Positions 18,360 through 27,984 of a DNA stretch of 64,000 bases are shown here, piece by piece. A program made the translations under genes and the position numbers. Every line of letters begins with the position of its first letter. The first letter of the stretch is position 1. The notes beneath the pieces were generated by a model that was not told the origin of the DNA, did no database searches, and was given only the letters and a program-made list of their open reading frames with translations. The DNA comes from an uncultured Bacteroides sp. (GTDB lineage Bacteria > Bacteroidota > Bacteroidia > Bacteroidales > Bacteroidaceae): contig CAUDXH010000004.1 in assembly GCA_958453305.1 (NCBI GenBank), positions 41,372-105,371 on the forward strand, in the 5' to 3' direction.

Positions 18360-18875
18360 GATACGATATTTTATATGTTTTTAATTTATTGGCCGGGTAT
18401 TGGGTAACTAAGTTTTATAAGTTTCACAGCATGAAAACCGACCATATAACCGGGTTGCGGTTAGACAGATTCGATTTAAGGTGAAAGCTGTTTGCTTGTT
18501 TTATAACAAGGGGTGAACAGAACTTTTCTATTCACTATGCAAAAATGCTGACTTAATTAGAAAAAGATGTTCTATTTCTGCTAAAAAAACTCCAAAAATC
18601 GCTATTCTGTACTTGTATCTTATTTTTTATGAGTCAATAAAGCCTCTTTTATAGGTGATGAGGCTGCGGGTAAGAAACCGGCGGGGTTCTGATTGTTTTG
18701 ACCGCCTTATATATAAATAGGTGTATAATCTCCGTGAACTATTATCAGAAAATATTTTTGAGGCGCGGCTAATTAAATTTTTTATTTATTTGCGCATAAG
18801 TTTTTATTTTTGTATTTTTGCCTTGTCGTAGTAAAGAAATTATTTATTTTAATATAATCATTAAATCTTTTATTT
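18360..18875. other. Divergent regulatory region of the PUL
   Basis: No gene is seen in this AT-rich 516-bp gap between the sulfatase operon and GH109. It must hold both promoters. The GH109 promoter is clear (18789-18820). For the sulfatase side only a weak CATTTTTG box on the minus strand (18540-18547) is visible. Confidence 0.5.
18789..18820 (+). promoter_or_regulatory. Promoter of the GH109-type gene
   Basis: TTTG at 18789-18792, exactly 20 nt, then TATTTTTG at 18813-18820: a full match to the Bacteroides promoter. A second TATTTTTG lies directly before it (18805-18812). Confidence 0.75.
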
Positions 18876-20411
18876 ATGAAGAATCTTGCTTTTCTAGTGG
18901 CATTCATAAGTCTGTTTTTAGGAGCTTGTACAGCTCAGCAAGAAGGCGGACAGCAAGTAACGGAAAAAGGAACCGTTTGGAGCTGGGACAACGGGACGAT
19001 TGTAGTTGAAAGTCCGGAGCGTCCGGCAGGTCAAGAAAGTGCTTTGGGTATGACCGCTCCTAAACTGGAAGCTGTAAGAGTAGGTTTCGTAGGTGTAGGA
19101 ATGCGTGGAGTAAGTGCGGTGGCACGCTTTACCCATATACCGGGAGTTGAAATTGTAGCTATTTGTGATTACGAAAAAGAAAGAGCTGAAGCATGCCAGA
19201 AATATTTGAAGCAAACTTCTATGCCGAAAGCAACTGTATACGGAGGCGAAAAAGGATATGAAGAATTATGTAAACGCGATGACATCGACTTGGTTTATGT
19301 AGCAACCGACTGGCTGCACCACTTCCCGGTAGCCATGTGTGCCATGGAAAACGGAAAGCATGTAGCGATAGAAGTTCCCTCTGCCATGAATCTGAAAGAA
19401 TGCTGGTCATTGATTGATACCAGTGAAAGAACACGTAAGCACTGCTTTATCCTTGAAAACTGCTGTTATGACTGGTTCGAGATGAATACGTTGAATATGG
19501 CACAGCAAGGCGTTTTCGGTGAGGTTGTCCGTGCTCAGGGAGCTTATATTCATAACTTAAGTCAGTTCTGGGACTACTATTGGAAAAACGGCGAGAACGA
19601 TAAGTTAGGCTGGCGTTTGGATTATAATATGAAGCATCGTGGCGATGTATATGCCACTCATGGCTTAGGTCCTGTAGCTCAGGCTTTAGATATTCACCGA
19701 GGCGACCGTATGAAGACTTTGGTGGCAATGGATACAAAATCAGTAATCGGTAAGGAACTGGTAGAAAAGAGAACCGGAACTGCTTGTGAAGAATTCCGTA
19801 ATGGCGACCATACTACTACCCTGATTCGCACTGAAAACGGAAAAGTAATTGAAATACAGCATAATGTAATGACTCCGCAGCCTTATAACCGTTTATATCA
19901 GTTAACGGGTACTAAAGGCTTTGCCAATAAGTATCCGGTAGAAGGCTATGCTCTCGATGCTGAACAGATGACAGCTTCGGGTGTAGCTCCGAAGGTAGAC
20001 AACTTAAATTCGCACGGATTCCTTCCCCAGTCGGAAGTAGAGGCATTGGTTGAGAAATACCAGCACCCTATTTTGAAAAAATACGGAAAGACAGCTAAAG
20101 AAGTAGGAGGTCATGGAGGTATGGACTTTATCATGGATAGCCGTTTGATTTATTGTTTGCAGAACGGATTACCGCTTGATATGGACGTATACGATTTGGC
20201 AGAATGGTGCTGCTTGGCAGAGTTGGGCGAATTGTCAATGGATCATAACTGTGCTCCGGTAGCCTTCCCTGACTTTACTCGTGGCGACTGGAATAAGGTG
20301 AAAGGTTATAAGCATGCTTATGCTTCGGAAGCCGATGAAAAAGCAGCTCTGGAAAAGGCTGAAGCGTTTACTAAATGCTTGAAGGAAAGAGGTGCTAAAG
20401 ACTGGAAATAA
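18876..20411 (+). CDS. GH109-type Gfo/Idh/MocA glycosidase lipoprotein
   Basis: 511-aa lipoprotein (lipobox LGAC, Cys17) with a Rossmann domain starting VRVGFVGVGMRGVSAVARF and an oxidoreductase C-terminal domain. GH109 enzymes use tightly bound NAD in a redox-assisted cleavage; the founding activity is alpha-N-acetylgalactosaminidase, though other specificities are known. HVAIEVPSAMN, NCCYDWFEMN and YATHGLGPVAQ fit the family. It has its own promoter and terminator next to the SusC operon, and would suit removal of alpha-GalNAc from host glycans. Specificity is inferred. Confidence 0.87.
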   Translation: MKNLAFLVAFISLFLGACTAQQEGGQQVTEKGTVWSWDNGTIVVESPERPAGQESALGMTAPKLEAVRVGFVGVGMRGVSAVARFTHIPGVEIVAICDYEKERAEACQKYLKQTSMPKATVYGGEKGYEELCKRDDIDLVYVATDWLHHFPVAMCAMENGKHVAIEVPSAMNLKECWSLIDTSERTRKHCFILENCCYDWFEMNTLNMAQQGVFGEVVRAQGAYIHNLSQFWDYYWKNGENDKLGWRLDYNMKHRGDVYATHGLGPVAQALDIHRGDRMKTLVAMDTKSVIGKELVEKRTGTACEEFRNGDHTTTLIRTENGKVIEIQHNVMTPQPYNRLYQLTGTKGFANKYPVEGYALDAEQMTASGVAPKVDNLNSHGFLPQSEVEALVEKYQHPILKKYGKTAKEVGGHGGMDFIMDSRLIYCLQNGLPLDMDVYDLAEWCCLAELGELSMDHNCAPVAFPDFTRGDWNKVKGYKHAYASEADEKAALEKAEAFTKCLKERGAKDWK

Positions 20412-20461
20412 GTAGACTTAATTGAGAGCTGCTGGTTGAAACAGCAAAAGTGTTTTAATAA

Positions 20462-20498
20462 AATGGTGGGGGTCACTGACTCCCACCATTGTTTTTTT
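20462..20498 (+). terminator. Terminator after GH109-type gene
   Basis: AATGGTGGG (20462-20470) pairs with CCCACCATT (20482-20490), followed by GTTTTTTT. It separates GH109 from the susC transcript. Confidence 0.85.
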
Positions 20499-20781
20499 AA
20501 AGGGCTCACCTTCAAGTTTTCAAGACCCCAAATTACCCCCATCTTTTCATTGTCTAAGCCCTAAAAACATCCATACGCAAGCATGTATATACCCTTCAGA
20601 CGCAAAAAAATAATACCTTAAAACCCTCAAATAAGGCGTTTTAGTTAGATTTGGACTAAAAATTAGTGATTATTGAACATTTATTGAAGCCGGTACTTCT
20701 ACTTTTGCAGTGCATTTGGCAGGGAATGCCGATGCAAAGAGATGTGTTAACAGTAAATTTTAATATCATGAAAGAATGCTT
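20491..20781 (+). promoter_or_regulatory. susC leader region
   Basis: No gene is seen here. TACTTTTG at 20700-20707 resembles a -7 box but lacks a well-spaced -33 TTTG, as expected for an activator-dependent promoter. A five-codon frame (ATG at 20768) ends in a TGA overlapping the susC ATG at 20782. Confidence 0.4.
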
Positions 20782-23700
20782 ATGAAAAAGATTAGCTTCG
20801 TTTTTCTTTTGCTCCTTTTATCATTTCCTTTAGGAGCGTTAGCACAGCAGCAGATTCAGGGACAAGTTTTCGATGAAACGGGGGAAACCGTTATCGGAGC
20901 ATCCGTTGCTGTGAAGGGTACAACAACCGGTGGTATAACCGATTTTAATGGAGAGTTCTCCGTGCCGGGTAAGGTGGGCGATGTGCTTACCATTTCTTAT
21001 ATCGGTTATTCCTCCATCGATGTAAAAATCACCAAACTTACGGGTAACGTTATTACGTTGAAAGAAGACACCGAACTGCTGGAAGAAGTTGTGGTAGTGG
21101 GTATGGATAAGCAGAAACGTAATACCATTACGGCTGCCGTAGCTACCGTAAAATCGGAAGCCATTACTTCTCGTCCGGTAACCGATTTGACCAGTGCTTT
21201 GCAGGGTAACGTAGCCGGTTTGAACTTTGCTTCCGATGCTTCTGCAAACGGAGTAGGTGGTGAAACCGGTGCTGAAATCAAGTTCAACATCCGCGGTATC
21301 GGTTCTATTAATGGGGGTGAACCTTATGTATTGGTCGATGGTATCGAACAGAGCATGCAGAACGTAAACCCTGCCGACATTGAAAGCATCAGTGTATTGA
21401 AAGATGCTTCGGCAGCAGCTGTTTATGGTGCGCGTGCAGCTTATGGTGTGGTATTGGTTACTACCAAGAGCGGTAAACAAGAAAAGGCACGAGTTTCTTA
21501 CCGTGGTACAGTGGGTGTGAGTTCACCTATTAACATGCCTCAGATGATGAGTTCACTGGAATGGGCACGCTATAACAACGAGCGCGACTTGAGCATGGGA
21601 CGTACACCGCAGGTTTCGCAGAAGACCATTGAAAAGATGCAGGGATTTATCAACAATCCGTATTCAGCTGAGTTTCCGGGTATCGAGCCGAATCAGGCTG
21701 GCGATGGCTGGGCAGCAGCCGATAACGCACAGTATGGTAATACCGACTGGTTCGACTATTATTTCCGCGACCGTGCTCTCCGTCATTCTCATAACATCAG
21801 TATTCAGGGTGGTTCTGAAAAGAGCACTTACTATGTAGGTTTAGGTTACATTTATCAGGAAGGTTTGATGGACCGTGTACAGGATGATTTGGAAAAATAT
21901 AACGTAAACACCAAATTCTCTATCCGTGCAAACGACTGGTTGAAGTTTAATTTCAACAATAACATCTCTTTGAATATCTTGGATCGTCCGTTGGCTAACC
22001 AGACTATCTTCTACGGTACTATCGCCAATATGTCACCGAGTAGAGTGACTCAACTCCCGGTAGAACAGTCTCAATATGCTACTCCTACTTGGAACGAATT
22101 GTACTATATGCAGAAATCAGCCTACAATCAGACTCGTATTTCTGATGCGATGTCGTTCTCAGCCATCATCAACCCGCTGGAAGGACTGGAATTTATGGGC
22201 GACATGAAAGCACGTTTCGATGTTGAAAACAACAGCTTTGAATTGCGTAAAAATGCATTTGCTCAGCCAAACGGTACCATTGTTGAAACTTCAGGTAGCC
22301 GTCAGGGTTATCACTATCCGGGTATGAAATGGCAGAACACACAGTTTGGTTCATATACTCGCGGTAGTGTATTCAATTACTACCTGTCACCCAGCGTATC
22401 GGGTTCATATACCCATCAGTGGGGCGACCATTTCTTTAAGGCAATGGCAGGTTACCAGATGGAATTGCAGAAAAATTCAAGCGAGTTCCTGTATAAAGAC
22501 GGCATGATGAGTGAAGATATTTACTCATTCGACAATGCCAACGGAACTCCGTATGCCGGTGAAGCCCGCAGCCACTGGGCTACCATGGGTATGTATGCCC
22601 GTTTGAACTGGAACTACCAGAATGTATATTTCTTGGAATTCAGTGGACGCTACGACGGTTCTTCTCGTTTTGCTCCGGGTAACCGTTGGGGATTCTTCCC
22701 TTCATTCTCTGCAGGTTATGATATTGCCCGCACCAATTACTTTACCAAACTTCATCTGCCTATCTCTCAGTTGAAGGTGCGTGTTTCTTACGGACGTCTG
22801 GGTAACCAGAACGGTGCCGGTCTGTATGACTATCTGGGCGTAATGAGCCTTGACCCAAACAACGTAAATGCGTGGTTGCTTCCCAGCGGAAGTGCAGCTC
22901 CAGCCAAAGGAACCATTTCGTTGACTCCGAAAATGATCAGTCCGTTCATTACATGGGAAAAAGTTGACAATGCTAACCTCGGTTTAGACTTGATGTTGTT
23001 TGATGACCGTCTTTCTTTGACTTTCGATGCCTACCAGCGTACTACGAAAGATATGATTGGTCCTGCCGAAGCCATTCCGGCTATCAGCGGTATCGCACCG
23101 GGCGACCGTGCTAAAATCAACAATGCTACCTTGCGTAACCGTGGATGGGAGTTGTCGGTGAACTGGTCGGATAAACTGAAAAACGGCTTCTCTTACGGCA
23201 TTGGTTTCAATGTATTTAACTATAAGGCTGTAGTTACTAAATATAACAACCCTGAAGGTATTATCTATAACAACCATACCGGTCTGGACCGTAACAAAGG
23301 TTACTATGAAGGCATGGATATAGGTGAAATCTGGGGATTCGTTGCCGACGATTTGTTTATGACCAACGCAGAAGTCGACGAATACCTGAAGAGCAAAGAC
23401 CTTTCTTTCTTTAAAGCCGACAACTTGTGGCAGGCTGGTGACTTGAAATACCTTGATACCAACCGCGACGGTAAAGTTGATCCGGGTAAAGGTACCTTGG
23501 CCGACCACGGTGACTTGCGTGTCATTGGTAATACCACTCCGAAATACTCTTTCGGTATCAACCTGAATGTAGGCTATAAAGGCTTTTCAGTATCAACCTT
23601 GTTGCAAGGTGTAGCTAAACGCGACTTCCCGCTGGCGGGTAGTACTTACCTCTTCGGTGGAAAGAACTATTTCAAGGAACACTTGGATTACTGGTCGACT

Positions 23701-24087
23701 GAAAATCCGGGAGCTTACTTGCCTCGTCTGGCCGATGTAAAGACGGTGGATTATAAAGCCAATGCCGGCTATAACACAACCCGTTATCTGGTGAACGCTG
23801 CTTATATGCGTATGAAGAACTTGATGGTTTCTTATACTTTCGACAAGAAAGTGCTGAAAGCCATGCATCTGGAAAACTTACGCGTCTACTTTACTTGCGA
23901 TAACTTGTTTACCATCACTTCATTGCCGAAGGCATTCGACCCTGAGACACTGAACCAGGTTAATACATGGGCAGGTGGTAGCAACGATACAGCACCGGGT
24001 CTTACCTCTGCTGCTAACGAAAACGGTAACGGTAAGGTTTATCCGATGAACCGCAACTTTGTATTTGGTGTTGACTTCACTTTTTAA
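20782..24087 (+). CDS. SusC-type TonB-dependent outer-membrane transporter
   Basis: Imports oligosaccharides with its SusD lid. The protein starts MKKISFVFLLLLLS (start at 20782 preferred over 20776) with signal cleavage near ALAQ. A carboxypeptidase-regulatory-like domain follows (IQGQVFDETGE to ~100), then the plug with NIRGIGSINGGEPYVLVDG and SVLKDASAAAVYGARAAYGV, then a long beta-barrel ending in aromatic FVFGVDFTF. Its length (~1100 aa) is typical. It is first gene of the operon susC-susD-GH16-surface lipoprotein, 12 bp before susD. Control by the hybrid regulator at 32709-36668 is likely. Confidence 0.97.
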   Translation: MKKISFVFLLLLLSFPLGALAQQQIQGQVFDETGETVIGASVAVKGTTTGGITDFNGEFSVPGKVGDVLTISYIGYSSIDVKITKLTGNVITLKEDTELLEEVVVVGMDKQKRNTITAAVATVKSEAITSRPVTDLTSALQGNVAGLNFASDASANGVGGETGAEIKFNIRGIGSINGGEPYVLVDGIEQSMQNVNPADIESISVLKDASAAAVYGARAAYGVVLVTTKSGKQEKARVSYRGTVGVSSPINMPQMMSSLEWARYNNERDLSMGRTPQVSQKTIEKMQGFINNPYSAEFPGIEPNQAGDGWAAADNAQYGNTDWFDYYFRDRALRHSHNISIQGGSEKSTYYVGLGYIYQEGLMDRVQDDLEKYNVNTKFSIRANDWLKFNFNNNISLNILDRPLANQTIFYGTIANMSPSRVTQLPVEQSQYATPTWNELYYMQKSAYNQTRISDAMSFSAIINPLEGLEFMGDMKARFDVENNSFELRKNAFAQPNGTIVETSGSRQGYHYPGMKWQNTQFGSYTRGSVFNYYLSPSVSGSYTHQWGDHFFKAMAGYQMELQKNSSEFLYKDGMMSEDIYSFDNANGTPYAGEARSHWATMGMYARLNWNYQNVYFLEFSGRYDGSSRFAPGNRWGFFPSFSAGYDIARTNYFTKLHLPISQLKVRVSYGRLGNQNGAGLYDYLGVMSLDPNNVNAWLLPSGSAAPAKGTISLTPKMISPFITWEKVDNANLGLDLMLFDDRLSLTFDAYQRTTKDMIGPAEAIPAISGIAPGDRAKINNATLRNRGWELSVNWSDKLKNGFSYGIGFNVFNYKAVVTKYNNPEGIIYNNHTGLDRNKGYYEGMDIGEIWGFVADDLFMTNAEVDEYLKSKDLSFFKADNLWQAGDLKYLDTNRDGKVDPGKGTLADHGDLRVIGNTTPKYSFGINLNVGYKGFSVSTLLQGVAKRDFPLAGSTYLFGGKNYFKEHLDYWSTENPGAYLPRLADVKTVDYKANAGYNTTRYLVNAAYMRMKNLMVSYTFDKKVLKAMHLENLRVYFTCDNLFTITSLPKAFDPETLNQVNTWAGGSNDTAPGLTSAANENGNGKVYPMNRNFVFGVDFTF

Positions 24088-24099
24088 ACAGGCTAAGAT

Positions 24100-25908
24100 A
24101 TGAAAAAAATATATATTGCATTTTTAATGGGAATGGGCATCTTGACCTCTTCATGCTCTGATTTCCTTGACCGAGAACCGCTTACTTCGCCTAACAACGA
24201 ATCGTTCCTTTCGGGCGAATCGCAGGTACGCGGATACATCAACGGTCTTTACACCGCACTTCCTTCGCTTACGAAGTTTGGTATGGGAATACGCGGGGAA
24301 GAGAAAAACAGCGACAACATTCTTTCTGAAATTTACGATAAGCGACTGAACGGGGAAGAAACGGCATTCTCAAGCAGCCAGGCATGGGAAACAGGCTATA
24401 AGAACCTGCGTAACGTGAACTATTTCTTCCATTATTATAAAATAGATGAAAGTCTTGAAACCGATGAAATCAAATCGCTGAAGGGAGAAGCTTACTTCTT
24501 GCGTGCCTACTGGCACTTCGTTCAGTTGAAGAAATTCGGTGACATTCCGGTGATGGATGGTTTCTGGGATGAAAATGCAACGATTGCCGGATTGCAGATT
24601 CCGCAGAAAGACCGCGGTGAAGTAGCCAAGTTTATTCTGGAAGACTTGGACCGTGCCGAAAAACTGCTGTTCAGCCGTAGCAAATATTCAGGTATGCGTA
24701 TCTCGCGCGAAGCTGCTCTGCTGCTCGCCATGCAGGTAGCCTTGTATGAAGGTTCTTGGGAAAAATACCATAAGAATGATAAGTTTGCTGCCGCTACCGA
24801 TCAGTCTGAATGGTTCTTTGGCGAAGTATTGCGCTGGGGAGATATGCTGTTCGACTGTGGCTTGAAGTTGAACACCAAAGATACAGATAAAGGTGTAGTA
24901 AATCCGGGTGATGCATACGGCCGCCTGTTCAACCAGAAAGATTATTCGGCTATGAGCGAAGCCATCTTCTGGAAGAAATATTCAGTGGCAGAAGGTGTAT
25001 TCCATGACTTGAACGGCTTGCTGGCTGGAGGGGTAGTCGATCAGGACGGACCTGCCGGGGTTTCAGGCGATTTGGTAAATACCTATCTGAATGCCGACGG
25101 TACACCGATTAATCCGAACGATGTGAAGTTTAAAGACTTCAACAAGACCTTTGAAAACCGTGACCTTCGTCTGACTGAAACCGTGATGAGTACCGGATAC
25201 AAATTCCGTTCAACTGCTAAGGGAAGCAAGCCGCTGAAAGTGGCAGACGTTGCCTCGGGAGAAAAAGACATCAATCCTCCGTTTATGGCAAGTGAAGGAA
25301 ATGCCAAGAGCGTAACCGGTTATCACATCCGTCTGGGCGTAGATACCACTTACTTGGAAAAACAGAGTGAAACCGGCTTGGTAATCATGCGCTATGCCGA
25401 TGCCTTGCTTTGCTATGCCGAAGCAGCCGAAGAATTGGGTAAATGTACCGATGATGTATTAAACAAGACCTTGAAACCGCTGCGTGAGCGTGCCGGCGTG
25501 AAATATGTGAAACCTACTACGATTGACCCGCACTTCACCGATTACGGTTATCCGTTGACTCCGGTGATGCAGGAAATCCGTCGTGAACGTCGTGTGGAAC
25601 TGGCTTTGCAGGGTTACCGCTTAGATGACTTGATGCGCTGGAACGGAGCAAAAGCTTTCGTAGGCAAGCGTGGCAGAGGAGCTTATTTCGGAAAAGAATC
25701 GTTGCTTTACAATTCATTTACCGATGAGCAGAAAGAAAAACTGACCTTGATTTTGGTGGACGGTAACGGCTGGACCGACCCGTTGCAGGAATTGCTTCCC
25801 GGCGGATACCAGTTTAAAGAAGACCGTGACTACCTGCTTCCGATTCCGCCGAGCGAACTCGACCTGAACAAGGAAATGCACCAGAATCCGGGATGGGATA
25901 TCAAATAA
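24100..25908 (+). CDS. SusD-like surface glycan-binding lipoprotein
   Basis: 602-aa outer-surface lipoprotein (lipobox LTSSC, Cys19) that caps the SusC barrel and binds glycan. FLDREPLTSPN after the lipobox, the helical TPR part with LRNVNYFFHYY and KGEAYFLRAYWHFVQLKKFGDIP, and the C-terminal RERRVELALQGYRLDDLMRW and LLPIPPSELDLN blocks are classic RagB/SusD features. It lies 12 bp after susC. Confidence 0.97.
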   Translation: MKKIYIAFLMGMGILTSSCSDFLDREPLTSPNNESFLSGESQVRGYINGLYTALPSLTKFGMGIRGEEKNSDNILSEIYDKRLNGEETAFSSSQAWETGYKNLRNVNYFFHYYKIDESLETDEIKSLKGEAYFLRAYWHFVQLKKFGDIPVMDGFWDENATIAGLQIPQKDRGEVAKFILEDLDRAEKLLFSRSKYSGMRISREAALLLAMQVALYEGSWEKYHKNDKFAAATDQSEWFFGEVLRWGDMLFDCGLKLNTKDTDKGVVNPGDAYGRLFNQKDYSAMSEAIFWKKYSVAEGVFHDLNGLLAGGVVDQDGPAGVSGDLVNTYLNADGTPINPNDVKFKDFNKTFENRDLRLTETVMSTGYKFRSTAKGSKPLKVADVASGEKDINPPFMASEGNAKSVTGYHIRLGVDTTYLEKQSETGLVIMRYADALLCYAEAAEELGKCTDDVLNKTLKPLRERAGVKYVKPTTIDPHFTDYGYPLTPVMQEIRRERRVELALQGYRLDDLMRWNGAKAFVGKRGRGAYFGKESLLYNSFTDEQKEKLTLILVDGNGWTDPLQELLPGGYQFKEDRDYLLPIPPSELDLNKEMHQNPGWDIK

Positions 25909-25939
25909 AGAGAATTACCGTAACATTTTAATTTACTCC

Positions 25940-25996
25940 GGTTTCGCAAGTACTCTTCTGAGGCAATACGTTTATCACTTGCGTACTTGCGAAACC
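25940..25996. repeat. Perfect inverted repeat between susD and the GH16 gene
   Basis: GGTTTCGCAAGTAC (25940-25953) and GTACTTGCGAAACC (25983-25996) form a perfect 14-bp stem with a 29-nt loop, 17 bp before the GH16 start. No T run follows on the plus strand. Likely an mRNA processing or stability element, or a protein-binding site. Confidence 0.8.
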
Positions 25997-26012
25997 TTAA
26001 CAAAATACGAGC

Positions 26013-27956
26013 ATGAAGAACTTTACATCTATATATGGCGGCTTATTGCTGCTTGCACTGGGCGTGACCGGTTGTTCGGAAGAAAAGATGGCTCCGCTTC
26101 CCGGAACTGTGCCTTTGCGAATGAGCGTGAACACCACCGACTTGGTGATGGGAGAAAATCTGGCGATTACATTCGATGTCACCGGAACTGAAGAAGGAAA
26201 AACTGCTACCAATGAAGATATCAACATCAAGCTGAGCGCCACTTCGGCTCAGAAGCCGGTCGACTGCCTGTTGTTCGACGGTTTCCCGAAAGAAGTCGTG
26301 ATGAAGGCTGGGCTGAAAACCATGACCATTGAAGTTCCTGTGAAGAAAGAAGGACTGAACAAGGAGCATCCGGTTGAAATCTCTGCTTTCGTACGTGGAT
26401 ACAAGCTGGAAGGCGGTATGCAGATTGTTACGGTGAGCGATTATCACTATGTGAAAGTGGGCATCAAGAACAATGCCGACAATAAGGTGAAAGAAGGACA
26501 GACCTTTGTATTGGAGGCCTCTTCAAATACTACTGTAAAAGAAGCGCTTGTCATTTCGGTGGCTTGCGACGAACGCCAGAAAGACCTGTTTGAAAACCTG
26601 CCTGCTCAGCTGGTAATTCCTGCCGGAGAAAAGAGCGTGGAAAGTGAACCGGTTAAGGTGGTGAAAAGTACGGATACCACTGAGGACGTAGTCGTGAAGC
26701 TGACTTTCAGCGTACCTACAGGCAGCCGTTATCCGCTGATGGCAGATGCCATTGATATTGACCGTGTGGATATTCACAAGAAGATGGATACTAAAGTGCG
26801 TGAAGAACGTTGGTTGTATGAAGACCCCGATCAGCTCTTTGTTTCTCCGCAGAATGAAGAAGCTGTGAAGAAATGGGGACAGACCAACTACGTGGTAATG
26901 CATGAAGGCGACCCGCATCCGAACAGCGGTAAAGTATTGCCGGCTAATAAGTGGAAATTCTTCCGTGCATACGAGTTCCATAAGATTCCGGCACTGCTTA
27001 CCAAGAAAGAAAGTGGTATGAAGGATTTTGTCAGCGAAGAATGTCCCTTTGGATTTGCCGATCAGAATACTGGTGCGGTAGAAACAGCCGGAGCTGTAGA
27101 CAATGCGAAGTATGCTTACGTGATGGATGAAGGTTACCTTCGTATGATGACTTTGAAAGAGAGAGCTAAGTCTACAAATGGAGGTAAAGAATTTAATTTC
27201 GGAACTTCTGCTTTCTATGCTAATAAATATAAAGAAGGTGATAAGAACTGGCCTACATGGGCTTCTCAAACCTTGCGTATTTATCCGGGTATGCGTATTG
27301 AAACCCGTGCTCGCTTGCGTGGAATGGAAAATACAGGAATGTTGCCGGGTATTTGGTTGCAGGGAAATAAGCAGGTAAGTAATGATGCTCAATGGATGTA
27401 TTGGCCGGATTTTGGAGAAGTGGATATTATGGAAAATAATAGTGAACATGGTAATTTGGCATACAGACGTGGGGTGGAACTGACTTATCACATTGGAGGT
27501 AAAACTCCGAATGCAGGAGATACTTATCGTCCAACAAATGCTGTCACAGAATTGGCTTCAGATTCAGAAGGTACGGATGGAACGATTATTGATGATTTCC
27601 AGATTTATTGGGCTGAGTGGGTAGATAACGAAACATTTGTTATTGGAGTAAATGGAGAGGCACGTAATACCATCACTAAACAGTTGGTTGAACAGAATGG
27701 AGCTCGTTGGCCGTTTACAGATCAAGTCAATACAGAAGGTTTATATTATATCATTACCATGATGTTCTTGGGAAAAGACGAACCAAACTGGCAAAATACC
27801 GATATGAATAACAGCTACAAGGCAGCCCGCAACCTGCTGAAGGTAAACCCGAATGCCAAGATTCCACGTATGGAAATCGACTGGGTACGTTTCTATATTG
27901 ATGATACTTACTCAGATCACGGAATGCCTTACCGTAAAGACATCATTCTTTATTAA
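26013..27956 (+). CDS. Surface GH16 endo-glycanase lipoprotein
   Basis: 647-aa lipoprotein (lipobox VTGC near Cys21). Residues ~30-270 look like Ig-like bacterial surface domains; ~310-645 are a GH16 catalytic domain with the complete motif GEVDIMEN (E469 nucleophile, D471, E474 acid/base). GH16 enzymes cut internal beta-1,3/1,4 bonds; gut GH16_3 members include endo-acting O-glycanases on mucin poly-LacNAc, and the PUL partners here fit that. As an SPII lipoprotein in the SusCD operon it probably acts at the cell surface. Codon use turns AT-rich at about 27160-27790 inside the catalytic domain. Confidence 0.88.
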   Translation: MKNFTSIYGGLLLLALGVTGCSEEKMAPLPGTVPLRMSVNTTDLVMGENLAITFDVTGTEEGKTATNEDINIKLSATSAQKPVDCLLFDGFPKEVVMKAGLKTMTIEVPVKKEGLNKEHPVEISAFVRGYKLEGGMQIVTVSDYHYVKVGIKNNADNKVKEGQTFVLEASSNTTVKEALVISVACDERQKDLFENLPAQLVIPAGEKSVESEPVKVVKSTDTTEDVVVKLTFSVPTGSRYPLMADAIDIDRVDIHKKMDTKVREERWLYEDPDQLFVSPQNEEAVKKWGQTNYVVMHEGDPHPNSGKVLPANKWKFFRAYEFHKIPALLTKKESGMKDFVSEECPFGFADQNTGAVETAGAVDNAKYAYVMDEGYLRMMTLKERAKSTNGGKEFNFGTSAFYANKYKEGDKNWPTWASQTLRIYPGMRIETRARLRGMENTGMLPGIWLQGNKQVSNDAQWMYWPDFGEVDIMENNSEHGNLAYRRGVELTYHIGGKTPNAGDTYRPTNAVTELASDSEGTDGTIIDDFQIYWAEWVDNETFVIGVNGEARNTITKQLVEQNGARWPFTDQVNTEGLYYIITMMFLGKDEPNWQNTDMNNSYKAARNLLKVNPNAKIPRMEIDWVRFYIDDTYSDHGMPYRKDIILY

Positions 27957-27984
27957 TTTAAAACAAACTTAAAACCTAACGAAT

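Noticed and set aside
26523..27491. 322-aa antisense frame in the GH16 lipoprotein gene
   Set aside because: Shadow of the AT-rich catalytic region; no domain and no initiation context.
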